Assembly (NCBI GenBank): GCA_046070105.1
Contig: JBJUHT010000139.1
Location: 3,076-67,075, forward strand
Source of the DNA: Dolichospermum sp046070105
Lineage (GTDB): Bacteria; Cyanobacteriota; Cyanobacteriia; Cyanobacteriales; Nostocaceae
Direction: 5' to 3'
DNA: 64,000 nt
In this document: piece by piece, positions 38,417 through 48,503 of the stretch
Numbering within the stretch: the stretch's first letter is position 1
Layout: each line of letters begins with the position of its first letter
Made by a program: the position numbers and the translations under genes
The notes under the pieces: generated by a model
The model's database searches: none
Seen by the model: the letters and a program-made list of their open reading frames with translations, nothing else
What the model was told of the DNA's origin: nothing

Positions 38417-38848
38417 AAAAAATACTCCTGGTTGATGCTGTTAATTGTTGCCAGTCATAAAAATTACTCTTTGTCACTTAGGAAACCGTGATACTGATCA
38501 GTATTTTCAGGTTTTTGGTGTCAACAGTTGCAACTGGTAGATAAAACAAATTAAATTAATTATTAAATTGTAATATACAAATAACATTATGAGAAATTTT
38601 TTAACAAATCTTAATAATTTAGATTTACTGTCATGTCACATTTTCTATAAGAATCCGGTTTGATTCTGTGAATTTTCGGTTGAGTTAGGGAACTCTTAAC
38701 TGGGAACTCTTAACAGGGAACAGGGAAGAAGGATTTCAGTATGTACCGAGTTCTGTATGGCTACGCTACGCAAGCTATCAAAAATCAAATAGGAGTCCTA
38801 TATAATCTTCATGATAATACTGAGTGAAATTCTTGAAAATCATAAAAA
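38417..38848. other. AT-rich intergenic region with repeat fragments
   Basis: 432 bp without a gene. Holds GGGAACTCTTAACTGGGAAC and AACAGGGAACAGGGAA (38695-38730), related to the GGGAACA heptamer, and GGCTACGCTACGCAAGC (38759-38775), a small dispersed repeat. Promoters for the divergent genes on both sides are expected here. Confidence 0.5.
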
Positions 38849-39460
38849 ATGAAAATTATCACTACAAAACAGCAAAATCCCGTTTTATTAGTGCATGGTA
38901 TTAACGATACTGGGGCGGTTTTTAATCAAATGGCATTGTATCTCAGACAAAGAGGTTTGTCCGTGTATACAGTAGATTTGGTCCCGAATAATGGTGCTGA
39001 GGTTCTGGATAAATTAGCGCGACAGGTGGCTAATTATGTAAATGATACTTTTGCACCAAAACAACCACTGGATTTAGTTGGTTTTAGTATGGGTGGAATT
39101 GTGAGTCGTTATTATATTCAACGTTTAGGGGGAATAGAAAGAGTAAAGCGATTTATTAGTATTTCTTCACCTCATAAAGGAACAGTAATTGCTTATGGTT
39201 CATGGTTGCCAGGATGTGTGCAAATGCGTCCTAATAGTCCTTTTTTAGCAGATTTAAATGCCGATGTTCAGATGTTAAGGAAAATAAATTTTACATCTAT
39301 TTGGACACCTTACGATTTGATGATTGTACCTGCTAAAAGTTCCCAGCTTGGGATAGGAAAAGAAGTAAATTTACCAGTGTTATTACATCCTTTAATGCTA
39401 ACAGATAATAGGAGTTTAGAAATAGTAGCAGAGACATTAACATCAGCAGTAAATTTATAA
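38849..39460 (+). CDS. Lipase-type alpha/beta hydrolase
   Basis: 203 residues. Oxyanion-type PVLLVHGINDTG near the start, nucleophile elbow GFSMGG (S80), and SSPHKGT, as in bacterial triacylglycerol lipases and EstA/LipB-like esterases. Asp and His of the triad are probably in the 150-190 region (LMIVPAKSSQLG, LLHPLMLTD). No signal peptide, so probably cytoplasmic. Substrate unknown. Confidence 0.85.
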   Translation: MKIITTKQQNPVLLVHGINDTGAVFNQMALYLRQRGLSVYTVDLVPNNGAEVLDKLARQVANYVNDTFAPKQPLDLVGFSMGGIVSRYYIQRLGGIERVKRFISISSPHKGTVIAYGSWLPGCVQMRPNSPFLADLNADVQMLRKINFTSIWTPYDLMIVPAKSSQLGIGKEVNLPVLLHPLMLTDNRSLEIVAETLTSAVNL

Positions 39461-39548
39461 ATTTACCGTCAGTAATATCTCTGAATTATTTGGATTATTT
39501 ATTTAATTCTGTGAAGAAATTATGATTCCTTACCAGCGATAAAGTTCC

Positions 39549-39980
39549 TTAAATTCTATCACCAATTTCCTGAAATCCAGCATTAGTAAAAATCGCCTCT
39601 GGATGACGATAATACTTAAATTCCATTAAGTTATAAAAAGGGTCTTCTAAAAAGAAAGTGCGATGTTCTAGAAAAGAGTCAAGAAAGCGGTTTTTCGGTG
39701 CTTCTCGAAACTTTAGGTCTTTGTTTTTTGCCTTTTCTAGTAATTCTTGCCAATCCTCTAATTGAGAAAAAATTAGTCCAAAATGGCGGGGATAAATTGC
39801 CTTTTGAGGTATTAAAATATCCTGAGTAACGTGGGCTACTAATTGATGCCCATAGAGGTTGAGAATCAAAGCGTGGGGGGTTTCACGTCCGGGTATGCAG
39901 CCTAAACCGTCAACATAATAGGCTTTTGTTTGGGGGATATTGGAGACGGGGAAAGCGAGGTGAAAAATAGGTTGGTTCAT
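39549..39980 (-). CDS. VOC-family glyoxalase/bleomycin-resistance-fold protein
   Basis: 143 residues in two beta-alpha-beta-beta-beta modules: FHLAFPVSNIPQTKAYYVDGLGC at the start with metal-ligand candidate H7, and H63/E118-type ligands in RHFGLIF and NLMEFKYY. Typical small dioxygenase-like VOC protein. Reaction not predictable. ATG at 39980. Confidence 0.85.
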   Translation of the reverse strand: MNQPIFHLAFPVSNIPQTKAYYVDGLGCIPGRETPHALILNLYGHQLVAHVTQDILIPQKAIYPRHFGLIFSQLEDWQELLEKAKNKDLKFREAPKNRFLDSFLEHRTFFLEDPFYNLMEFKYYRHPEAIFTNAGFQEIGDRI

Positions 39981-40467
39981 GGTGGGGGTGGGTGAGAGAA
40001 TAAAAGTGGGATTTAGTTAATTTCTCTGTAGGTTGATTTAAAGTTTGGAAGATTCTTACTGATACGGACAACAATATTGTCATTATATCGTTTTTAGTCG
40101 GAATAATAAATACTCTTGTGAAAGCCCGACATTTCTATCAACCCAGTATTGATCCAGGTTGGTACTTTTTTCTAGGCTATGATCCATCTTGATAAGTAGT
40201 CACAGTAAATAGACTTTATCATACTTCTATTTATGAATATTGCGATCGCTTATTGTATCGCTACTGTCTAGATTGTCAAGAGGTACTTGACTAAATCAGA
40301 AAGATGTACTATATTAGAAACATAGGATGCAGCAGACATGAGTTAGGCATTAAAAGATAGTCTAAACATGACATCCCGTTACCCTTGTGGTCGAGGAATC
40401 CCGGTAAAGACGTTCTGAATACCAAAAATTGATTTTTGGCGAAGGCTCCTTTAGGAGCCTTTGTTAT
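39981..40467. other. Intergenic region with a terminator-like hairpin and possible IS relic
   Basis: 487 bp without a gene. At 40443-40465 AAGGCTCC-TTTA-GGAGCCTT forms a strong hairpin followed by TGTT, a likely terminator for a plus-strand transcript. Upstream, GTGGTCGAGGAATCCCGGTA (40388-40407) resembles the 3' ends of IS200/IS605-type tnpB elements. No ORF precedes it, so it is either a decayed element or a small RNA. Confidence 0.4.
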
Positions 40468-41031
40468 TTAAGGAGTTGGTAGTTTTTTATTATTCAATAA
40501 GTTTTTGGCTATAACGAAAAAGCGAACTTTTTCTACTTTACCTATACCATCATATTTAGGGTAGGCACTTTGTATGTGTAACCTCAACTTCTTACTTTCT
40601 CTAAATACCGTAAAAACGACAAAATAATCAACCTCAATACCATTGGAATCTAAAACTTTAACAGAAGCATACTTTTTATATCCAGCATGACAAACTAACG
40701 TTGTTTTATCAGCCAGGGACTTAATAATACTGGGTAATTGCCTTGAGAGGTGGTATCTCTCAAAGTTGAATGGTCTGGATTCTTTTTTATTTAGGTCGTG
40801 ATACATCAATAACTCTAATTCCTCGCTGGTAAGGTCTTCCGATTTCTCAGTGAAGCAGTGTGAGCTATATGTCACTATAAACCTGTATGTGAATGGGTTA
40901 TTTTCGTCTGTTTCGTCAGTATATTCAACGCGGTGAACATCTAAATGTGATAAGTCATAAACCTGTCCATTGAATGTGAAATTTCTCCAGCGTTTAACTT
41001 CTGTTTTAACGGTATTAAAATCTTTACTCAT
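40468..41031 (-). CDS. Uncharacterised protein, probably mobile-element associated
   Basis: 187 residues, soluble. Features FTFNGQVYDLSHLDVHRV at the start and a C-terminal VVFTVFRESKKLRLHIQSAY...VRFFVIAKNLL. Similar sequences that I recall are small proteins of unknown function often carried on phages, plasmids or islands. It sits between a terminator-like hairpin and a truncated Rpn gene, which fits accessory DNA. ATG at 41031. No catalytic motif is evident. Confidence 0.6.
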   Translation of the reverse strand: MSKDFNTVKTEVKRWRNFTFNGQVYDLSHLDVHRVEYTDETDENNPFTYRFIVTYSSHCFTEKSEDLTSEELELLMYHDLNKKESRPFNFERYHLSRQLPSIIKSLADKTTLVCHAGYKKYASVKVLDSNGIEVDYFVVFTVFRESKKLRLHIQSAYPKYDGIGKVEKVRFFVIAKNLLNNKKLPTP

Positions 41032-41071
41032 TAGTTGATATAATTGCCAATTATTTATACAATACCGTTAA

Positions 41072-41383
41072 GTGGTTTTGTATATCAATATATTAGATGC
41101 AGTAAACAGTCGTTATCTTTTAGAATTAGTAGAAAGGATGCTAATTTATAAGTTTTCCACCTATAGCCGTCAGGAGTTAGAAGCGATGTTTGGATTAACC
41201 CAATGGCAACAAACTCGATTTTATCAAGAACTTAAGGAAGAAACAGAACTAGAAACCAAGGTAAAAACCATACCTCGTCTTTTGAAAATGGGGTTGAGTG
41301 TAGAACAAATTGCCGAAGCCCTAGAATTAAAAATTGAAGTAGTTCAACAAGCTATGGAAAAGCCAGGGAGAAAGAAATCTTAA
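41072..41383 (+). pseudogene. C-terminal remnant of an Rpn-family (PD-(D/E)XK) nuclease
   Basis: 103 codons from a GTG. The text MLIYKFSTYSRQELEAMFGLTQW, followed by QTRFYQELKEE and LLKMGLSVEQIAEALELKIE, corresponds to the C-terminal section of cyanobacterial Rpn/DUF2887-DUF4351 proteins, which normally have about 200 further N-terminal residues with the nuclease core. That core is absent here and the opposite-strand gene occupies the upstream DNA, so this is a 5'-truncated remnant, although the short frame itself is intact. Confidence 0.65.
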
Positions 41384-41456
41384 TATTAATGTGGTAAAAG
41401 AGGATAAAATAATTTTATCACATTAAAAACCTGAAAATACTCATAATTGATCACAG

Positions 41457-42215
41457 ATGTTATCTTTAATTGATTTGACAAATCCCTGGTTAATGGGATT
41501 AGCCTTAAATACGATTTTACTAGGAATAGTGGCAATTCTTCCCAAAAAATTGCTCACACCCGCAGGTATACTGAATGCTGGATTATTAGGAATAATCATT
41601 TGGGGAACACTAGGTTGGCCAGGATATCTAGTGGTAGTATTTTATTTTATTGTTGGTTCTGGGGTAACGCGCATTGGTATAGCGGAAAAAGAAGCGGCAG
41701 GAATTGCAGAAAAACGTGGTGGTGCAAGAGGTCCAGAAAACGTTTGGGGTTCAGCATTAATAGCGGCTGTATGTGCTTTAGGAGTGTTGTTTTTACCTGA
41801 TTTTAAATATTTACTATGTTTGGGTTATGTTGCTAGTTTTAGCACCAAACTATCAGATACAACTGCGAGTGAAGTGGGTAAAGCTTATGGTAAAAGCACA
41901 TTTTTAATTACCACATTACAACCAGTTCCTAGAGGTACAGAAGGGGCGGTAAGTTTAGAAGGAACTGTAGCTGGTATGATAGCATCAATAGCGATCGCTC
42001 TGATTAGTTGGGGTGTAAATCTAATTAATCCTATTGGTGTTATTTGGAGTGTACTAGCCGCATTTATAGCTACAAATTTAGAAAGTGTCATTGGTGCAAC
42101 TTTACAATCTAAATATGCTTGGCTAACTAATGAAGTTGTGAATATTTTTAATACCTTTATTGGTGCTACTTCGGCAATAATGATGGCATTAATTTACCAA
42201 AGTATCTTTGTTTAA
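41457..42215 (+). CDS. DUF92/VTE6-like membrane kinase
   Basis: 252 residues with six or seven hydrophobic helices. GILNAGLLGIIIWGTLGWPGY (split), KRGGARGPENVWGSA, ASFSTKLSDTTASEVGKAYGK and PRGTEGAVSLEGT are the DUF92 signatures. The plant member VTE6 is phytyl-phosphate kinase, recycling phytol from chlorophyll to tocopherol and phylloquinone; the cyanobacterial homologue probably does the same. Complete; ATG at 41457. Confidence 0.87.
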   Translation: MLSLIDLTNPWLMGLALNTILLGIVAILPKKLLTPAGILNAGLLGIIIWGTLGWPGYLVVVFYFIVGSGVTRIGIAEKEAAGIAEKRGGARGPENVWGSALIAAVCALGVLFLPDFKYLLCLGYVASFSTKLSDTTASEVGKAYGKSTFLITTLQPVPRGTEGAVSLEGTVAGMIASIAIALISWGVNLINPIGVIWSVLAAFIATNLESVIGATLQSKYAWLTNEVVNIFNTFIGATSAIMMALIYQSIFV

Positions 42216-42467
42216 TTATTAACTAAAATCAAAATATCTGTAGGTTGGGTTTACTCGCGTCAACCCAACGAGATTATTTTATTTTTGTGATCGTGCTTAC
42301 AGATTTAAAATACCTATCAGTTAAAATAATGTAGATATTTCCGACTAATTAAGTATATATTTAATTTATAAAATCTTCATGATTGCTAAATATCATTCGC
42401 CACTGTTTTATCTATTATTTAATAGAGAGTCTTCTAGATGTTTTAGTTTTATTTTCAGAATTACTTC

Positions 42468-43226
42468 ATGGAATCTTCAACCTTTCTAACTGTAAATAAC
42501 CAAGAAATTGCCCTAGCTGAAGTAGTCAAGTACCTGCAAATATCAGGTAGACTAGGAAATTTTATTAATGATGTACTGCGTCAGCACATAATTGAACAAG
42601 AAATTAATACCAGGACAGATATTGAGATTAATTCGACATTAATTGAACAGACAATTATTGATTTTCGCTTAAAAAATCAACTAACTGATCCACAAAAATT
42701 TCAAGAATGGCTAATAAATAATGGTACAGATTATACAACCTTTCATACATCTATCACCTTTAGTTTTCAATTAGAAAAACTGAAAACATTGGTGACAGAA
42801 TCGAAATTACCAGAATACTTTATTGAAAGAAAGATCTACTTAGATAGAGTTGTACTTTCACGAATTTTAGTTGATAATCGAGAATTAGCAGAAGAACTGC
42901 AAACTCAAATTGAAGAAGGTGCTAGTTTTGAACAATTAGCAAAAGAGTATTCATTAGCAGATGAAAAAGTATTTAATGGCATGATGGGACCAATTAGTCG
43001 GGGGACCATACCGGATATTTTACGTGCGGCTGTAGATGCAACTGTTCCCGGAAAATTGATAAATCCCATAGAAATAGAAGGGCGTTTTGCCTTATTTAGA
43101 TTAGAACAAATTCTGCCAGCATCCTTAGAAGATAGCCAATTAAAACAATCACTACAAAATGAATTATTTGAAAAATGGCTAGGGGAGAAAATTCAAAATC
43201 TCACAGTCAAAATTCAAGTTAATTAA
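42468..43226 (+). CDS. Parvulin-type peptidyl-prolyl isomerase (SurA/PrsA-like)
   Basis: 252 residues. An N-terminal SurA-like helical chaperone section (about 1-120) followed by a rotamase domain (about 125-235: SRILVDNRELAEELQTQIEE, FEQLAKEYSLADEKVFNG, MMGPISRGTIPDIL). No signal peptide, so likely cytoplasmic. The gene is 32 bp ahead of an ABC exporter gene on the same strand; this pairing is common in cyanobacteria and suggests that the isomerase prepares or holds the exported polypeptide. Confidence 0.88.
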   Translation: MESSTFLTVNNQEIALAEVVKYLQISGRLGNFINDVLRQHIIEQEINTRTDIEINSTLIEQTIIDFRLKNQLTDPQKFQEWLINNGTDYTTFHTSITFSFQLEKLKTLVTESKLPEYFIERKIYLDRVVLSRILVDNRELAEELQTQIEEGASFEQLAKEYSLADEKVFNGMMGPISRGTIPDILRAAVDATVPGKLINPIEIEGRFALFRLEQILPASLEDSQLKQSLQNELFEKWLGEKIQNLTVKIQVN

Positions 43227-43258
43227 AAACTTTAAATTATTAATCTTCACGAATAAAT

Positions 43259-45865
43259 GTGTTAAACAATTTACCCTGGAATCAACCACCGCTATCTTGG
43301 TTAAATGCGGAAGAACAAAGCGAATTAAAACAGCAAGCAGAGATTCGTAATTACAAACTTGGCGAGAAAATTTGGTCACCAGAACTAGGAGGTGAACAGT
43401 TTTTAATTATCACTGGTAAAGTACGTTTACGAGAAGAAGGAGAAAATAAAACTGTAGCCACCTTACAAACAGGAAATTGGTTTGGTGACCGTCAAGAATT
43501 ATTTACTAATTTTAAAGCTATAGCTGCTAGTAAGGAAGTAGTAGTCGTCTGTTGGAATTCAGAGGTGTGGAAAAAGTTTTTAAATCCTGAAATTGATGAA
43601 TTTTGGAAAAATTCAACGCATAAAGAGGATAAAAAAAATATTTTTCCAGTTACTAACTCTCGCATTTCTGCACCTAGTTTAACACCCACCCAATTAATAA
43701 TTTCGCATTATCCCTTTGTGGCAAGTGAGAATACGGGTGCAGCCTGTTTAACAATGGTAGCACAACATTTAGAAAATCCTGTGCAATTGGAATGGGTACA
43801 ACGTCAATTGCGGGGACAAAAGCCACAAAATCTAGTAGAAGCAGCAGAAAAATTAGGGTTAGTATTGCGGAAATTGCAGATTAATAATTGGAGTGAATTA
43901 CGCCAATTATCTTTTCCTGCTTTATTGTTGTGGAATCAAGAAAATCAGCAGATTAAAAATGATAAAAGTGATCAAATAAATAGTCAACTAAATTGGGTTG
44001 TAGCATATCAAATGAAAGGTAATTATTTGATTATTGCTAATCCCCAAAATCCTGATTATATTTGTGAACAATTACCTCAATCTGTAGTAGAAAATTATTG
44101 GGATGGTACATTATGGCAAGTTGAATTAATTTCCCAACAAGAGAAATTTAATTTAGGTTGGTTTACCCCAGCGGTATGGAAATATAGGAGATTATTAAGT
44201 GAGGTTTTATTAGCTTCATTCACCTTGCAATTATTAGGGTTAGCCTCACCATTAATTACTCAAGTTATCATTGATAAAGTCATGGTACAAGAGAGTTTAG
44301 CCACCTTAGATGTGATGGCGATCGCTCTGTTGTTAGTGGCGACATTTGAGTGTATTCTAGGTATTCTGCGGCTATTCATATTCACCCATACTGCACGGCG
44401 GTTAGATTTGAGTTTATCAGCCCAACTTTTTCGCCATTTAATGCGTTTACCATTGGCTTATTTTGAGTCACGGAGAGTGGGAGATACAGTTGCTAGAGTT
44501 CAGGAATTAGAACAAATTCGTCAATTTCTCACAGGTACAGCTTTAACAGTAATTCTGGACAGTATCTTTGCCATAGTTTACCTGGGATTGATGTTTTATT
44601 ATAACATTCCCCTGACCTTTGTAGCCCTAGCGGTATTACCTTTATTTGCGACTTTAACGATTATTGCCACACCAATTTTGCGAAATTGGTTAAATGAAAC
44701 CTTTAACCGCAGTGCAGACAGTCAATCATTTTTAGTAGAGACAATTACCGGCATTCATTCAGTTAAAGCCCACGCGGCTGAACCAATAGCTAGAGAAAGG
44801 TGGGAAGGCTTATTTGCCCGCTTTATTCGCACCAGTTTTAAAGCTTCCACTACATCCAATATTAGTAGTAATATCGGTGACTTCTTAACTAAATTTTCCA
44901 CCTTAATCATCCTATGGTTTGGGGCGAAATTAGTCATTGATCATCAACTTACCATTGGGCAATTAATCGCCTTTCAAATGTTATCAGGAAGAGTGACCAG
45001 CCCCTTATTAAGGCTAGTACAACTGTGGCAAAATCTTCAACAAGTGCTATTATCAGTAGATAGAATTGGTGATATTCTGAATGCAGCCCCAGAAACCGAA
45101 GCAGGAACAGGTTTAGTATTACCACCCCTGAAAGGAGAAATTAATTTTGAACAGGTATTTTTTCGTTATTCAGCTAACACCGAACCAGTATTAAAAGGAA
45201 TTTCTTTTCATGTGAAACCGGGGCAATTTATAGGGATTGTTGGTCGTAGTGGTTCAGGGAAAAGTACCCTTTCTAAACTTTTGCAAAGACTATATCAAAT
45301 TGAATCAGGGCGGATATTAATTGATGGATTTGATATTAAAAGTGCCGACCTAGCATCTTTAAGACAACAAATTGGGGTAGTTCTCCAAGAAGACTTTTTA
45401 TTTAACGGTTCAATCTTGGAAAACATTACTTTAGGAAATACAGATATTAGTGCGGAAAAAGTTATAGAAGCCGCGAGATTAGCCGTAGCCCATGACTTCA
45501 TTAGTCAATTACCCTATGGTTACGAAAACAACGTTGGTGAAAGAGGTACAGCATTATCAGGAGGACAAAGACAAAGGATTGCATTAGCAAGATTATTTCT
45601 CACTTCTGCACCTCTTCTCATATTAGATGAAGCCACCAGTGCCTTAGATAGTGAAACCGAACAACAAGTTTTAAAAAACCTGAAAAACGTCTCTTCCCAC
45701 CGCACAGTTTTTTTAATTGCCCACCGTTTTGCCCCCCTCAAACGCGCAGATTTAATATTAGTCATGGAGAAGGGAATTATCGCCGAACAGGGAACACACT
45801 TAGAGTTGTTAAAACAAAAAGGCTTGTACTGGTCCCTATATCAAAAACAACAGGCCAACATTTAA
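43259..45865 (+). CDS. ABC exporter with degenerate C39 peptidase-like domain
   Basis: 868-residue type I secretion-like exporter. Domains: cyclic-nucleotide-binding-like (about 20-115), C39 peptidase-like (about 145-285), ABC transmembrane (about 310-595), ATPase with Walker A GRSGSGKST (662-670), LSGGQRQ (766-772) and LLILDEATSALD. In the C39 domain the catalytic Cys is T159 (ENTGAACL), the His position is N245 (LNWVVAY) and the Asp position is N261 (IANPQ), so it should not cleave leaders but may bind substrate as in HlyB. GTG start. No HlyD-type adaptor is adjacent. Confidence 0.9.
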   Translation: MLNNLPWNQPPLSWLNAEEQSELKQQAEIRNYKLGEKIWSPELGGEQFLIITGKVRLREEGENKTVATLQTGNWFGDRQELFTNFKAIAASKEVVVVCWNSEVWKKFLNPEIDEFWKNSTHKEDKKNIFPVTNSRISAPSLTPTQLIISHYPFVASENTGAACLTMVAQHLENPVQLEWVQRQLRGQKPQNLVEAAEKLGLVLRKLQINNWSELRQLSFPALLLWNQENQQIKNDKSDQINSQLNWVVAYQMKGNYLIIANPQNPDYICEQLPQSVVENYWDGTLWQVELISQQEKFNLGWFTPAVWKYRRLLSEVLLASFTLQLLGLASPLITQVIIDKVMVQESLATLDVMAIALLLVATFECILGILRLFIFTHTARRLDLSLSAQLFRHLMRLPLAYFESRRVGDTVARVQELEQIRQFLTGTALTVILDSIFAIVYLGLMFYYNIPLTFVALAVLPLFATLTIIATPILRNWLNETFNRSADSQSFLVETITGIHSVKAHAAEPIARERWEGLFARFIRTSFKASTTSNISSNIGDFLTKFSTLIILWFGAKLVIDHQLTIGQLIAFQMLSGRVTSPLLRLVQLWQNLQQVLLSVDRIGDILNAAPETEAGTGLVLPPLKGEINFEQVFFRYSANTEPVLKGISFHVKPGQFIGIVGRSGSGKSTLSKLLQRLYQIESGRILIDGFDIKSADLASLRQQIGVVLQEDFLFNGSILENITLGNTDISAEKVIEAARLAVAHDFISQLPYGYENNVGERGTALSGGQRQRIALARLFLTSAPLLILDEATSALDSETEQQVLKNLKNVSSHRTVFLIAHRFAPLKRADLILVMEKGIIAEQGTHLELLKQKGLYWSLYQKQQANI

Positions 45866-45914
45866 ACCAGAACCCAATTCCTCTCTGCGACTGTGCGACT
45901 CTGCGTGAAAAAAC

Positions 45915-46883
45915 CTAATTTAATAAATCTAGACCCAAAGCCACCGCCCCCCATAAAGGGGCATCATCACCCAACAATGCCCGGACAATTTCAAAATTCA
46001 CCTCTGGTAATGCGGTTTCTCTGGCTACTTTTCGCACCGCAGCCCAAAAATTATCACCAGCTTTAGTCACACCACCACCTAAAACAAAGCGTTGGGGATT
46101 CATCAGATTGGCTACATTACCAATACCTACTCCCAAAGCCCACGCCCCCCTATATAATACCTCTTGGGCGATTTCATCTCCGTAGGATGCGGCAGCACTG
46201 ACGACTTTTCCCGTGAGTAAATCCAGATTATTACCGATCAAATACCTAAGTATTTCTCCCCTGGCTTTACCCTCAGCGCTGGGTAGTTCTTTTTCTAGCA
46301 TTTCTCGCGCATTTTGTGCCATGTAGGGGCCAGAAGCCAACCGTTCTACACACCCTCGTTTGCCACATAAGCATAATGGACCTCTAGGATCTACTACTAT
46401 GTGACCAATTTCTCCTGCCATGCCCAATGCACCTCGCCACAGTTTGCCATTAATTATCCAGCCTCCGCCAACACCCGTACTAATAGTAATATAAAATAAG
46501 CTATCATACCCTTGTCCCGCTCCAAAGCGATATTCACCAATAGCTGCTACATTAGCATCATTATCTATACTCACAGGTACATTATAATCTTCCTCAAATA
46601 GCTGTTTGAGGGGAACATTTTCCCACCCCGGAACATGATGAGATAGTCTTACTAAACCCGTCGTTGCGTCCACTGGACCACCAAAGCTGATACCAATAGC
46701 ATCCGGTTTATTTCCTTTTAACACAGATTTGATGAGCGATCGCATAATTTCTAAATCACTTAAAGCATCAGCATTTGCAGGAGAAAATCGTGATTCATGA
46801 TACAACCACTCTCTAGTACCAGCCTTAACTGTTGCTGCTGCTAATTTTGTGCCGCCAAAATCCAAAGATAAGATTAATGTCAT
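45915..46883 (-). CDS. ROK-family sugar kinase (glucokinase-like)
   Basis: 322 residues from ATG 46883 (MTLILSLDFGGTKLA). ATP site DFGGT, PDAIGISFGGPVD, ENVPLKQLFE, the catalytic D in DNDANVAAIGE, and GEIGHIVVDPRGPLCLCGKRGC with the ROK zinc ligands (H and three Cys). The lack of an N-terminal HTH makes it an enzyme rather than a repressor. Most likely glucokinase or N-acetylmannosamine kinase type. Convergent with the exporter gene (50 bp). Confidence 0.9.
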   Translation of the reverse strand: MTLILSLDFGGTKLAAATVKAGTREWLYHESRFSPANADALSDLEIMRSLIKSVLKGNKPDAIGISFGGPVDATTGLVRLSHHVPGWENVPLKQLFEEDYNVPVSIDNDANVAAIGEYRFGAGQGYDSLFYITISTGVGGGWIINGKLWRGALGMAGEIGHIVVDPRGPLCLCGKRGCVERLASGPYMAQNAREMLEKELPSAEGKARGEILRYLIGNNLDLLTGKVVSAAASYGDEIAQEVLYRGAWALGVGIGNVANLMNPQRFVLGGGVTKAGDNFWAAVRKVARETALPEVNFEIVRALLGDDAPLWGAVALGLDLLN

Positions 46884-46895
46884 ATAATTAAACAA

Positions 46896-47495
46896 TAGGG
46901 AGTTGAGAAACTATCAACCATTCACCATGATTACTTAATTATAATTTTTTTGTACTGCATTAGGAAACCATCTTCACAGCCCGGAATCTAAAATATTAAT
47001 AGTATTTTTGAACTAATTATGTTTGTAACATATATATAACCTAATTTATTACATTTATAAATGCAATCATAGTCATGCTAAAGTTTTGTTAACTTATGTA
47101 TATTTGAGATCATCGTCAAAACTTGAATTCTGGGATGTTATTTTTTCAAAAAATTATTGAGAATATTTTGCAATATGGATAAATTCAGCTATAATTGAAA
47201 AGTTAGGGAATGTATGCTTGGGTATACAGACAAAAGATAGGATTTTTTATTTAGATAATTCAGGAAAAACATGATTTAGGAGTCAACACAAAAAATTAAA
47301 ACAGATATAAAGTATAAAAAATATTATATAAATTCTCACCCCAAAATGAAAAAAAATTTCTCTTAGGAAATTATAACATTTTTGATCACAGAATTTATTT
47401 CACCGGAAAAACTTGAAAAAATGAGAATATGATCAAGTATCCGCCTAAATTTCTACTAACAATTGTTCCTAAAATCCCACCTTGAGTAAGCGTAA
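46896..47495. other. AT-rich intergenic region
   Basis: About 600 bp, strongly A+T-rich, between divergent genes. No ORF, tandem repeat or recognisable RNA was found; it presumably holds both promoters. Confidence 0.5.
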
Positions 47496-48482
47496 ATGAA
47501 TAAATTTTTTTGTGCTGATAATTCACGACAACTACAAGAAGATATCATTGGTACTGCTACCAACTACCAGACCTATATTTTAGTAGAATGTCCTACACCT
47601 TGGACCCATGAAGCCTTCAATTCCAAATGGGTTCCCGACAACTTACGGATTTTAGTAGAAGAAATAAAACGTGCTAAAATGCCCATTTGCTTTCTCCTAA
47701 TTGCTAATGATCAATCCCATAAAGTTAAAGAGACAACTTTATTAATTTATCAGCAGCAAAAGGGACTAATCAAAGGATACAATAAGCAAGAATTTAAACT
47801 ACCGAATATTGAAAAAGCAGCGGGAGTCATTAGTAAATGGATAGCAGGAGTTAATACTGATTATGAAATAGAATCCTCCATCAGCAGAGATATATTAATA
47901 TGTACTCATGGTAGCCATGATCAATGTTGTGCGAGATATGGTAATCCTTTTTATTTTCATGCTCAAAATTATGCTGAAAATAAAAGTTTTGATTTACAAT
48001 TAAATCAGGTGAGAATTTGGAGATCCAGCCATTTTGGTGGTCATAGATTTGCTCCCACAGCCATAGATTTTCCCCAAGGAAGATACTATGGTAATCTTGA
48101 TCAAAATGGCTTTCAATTAATTCTTAATCATAGTGGGGATATAGAATACTTCAATAAAATTTATCGTGGTTGGGGAATATTACCTAATCCTTTGCAAATT
48201 TTAGAAAAAGAACTTATCCTGCGTTTAGGATGGGATTGGTTTAATTATAAAGTAACAGGTAAGATACTAGAAAAGAGTTTAGATAATCAGACAATTTTGG
48301 GTGAGTTAAGTTTTGAAAAACCTTCAGGTACACTCTACACTTACCAAGCCAAACTGGTAAAAGATAATTTAAAAACACAAAGCCTGAAAGTTTCTTGTCA
48401 TGCTGCACAAGAAGTAGTATGTATGAAATATGCTGTATCTAATCTTTGGTTAGTAGCTAAAAAAGTGGCAACTTATAGTTAA
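47496..48482 (+). CDS. Sucrase/ferredoxin-like family protein
   Basis: 328 residues of the Suc/Fer-like family. A thioredoxin-like ferredoxin domain carries CTHGSHDQCCARYG (C136, C144, C145), then HFGGHRFAPTAIDFPQGRYYG, the conserved SHxGGHRFAPT block. Family members are thought to bind an Fe-S cluster; the actual reaction is unknown. It neighbours cnfR but is convergent with it, so a link to nitrogen fixation is only positional. Confidence 0.85.
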   Translation: MNKFFCADNSRQLQEDIIGTATNYQTYILVECPTPWTHEAFNSKWVPDNLRILVEEIKRAKMPICFLLIANDQSHKVKETTLLIYQQQKGLIKGYNKQEFKLPNIEKAAGVISKWIAGVNTDYEIESSISRDILICTHGSHDQCCARYGNPFYFHAQNYAENKSFDLQLNQVRIWRSSHFGGHRFAPTAIDFPQGRYYGNLDQNGFQLILNHSGDIEYFNKIYRGWGILPNPLQILEKELILRLGWDWFNYKVTGKILEKSLDNQTILGELSFEKPSGTLYTYQAKLVKDNLKTQSLKVSCHAAQEVVCMKYAVSNLWLVAKKVATYS

Positions 48483-48503
48483 AATATCATTGTGAATATA
48501 TCC

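Noticed and set aside
40380..40420. tRNA-like T-arm (GGTCGAGGAATCCC)
   Set aside because: No acceptor stem, anticodon arm or CCA-compatible ends around it; considered an IS relic or small RNA instead.
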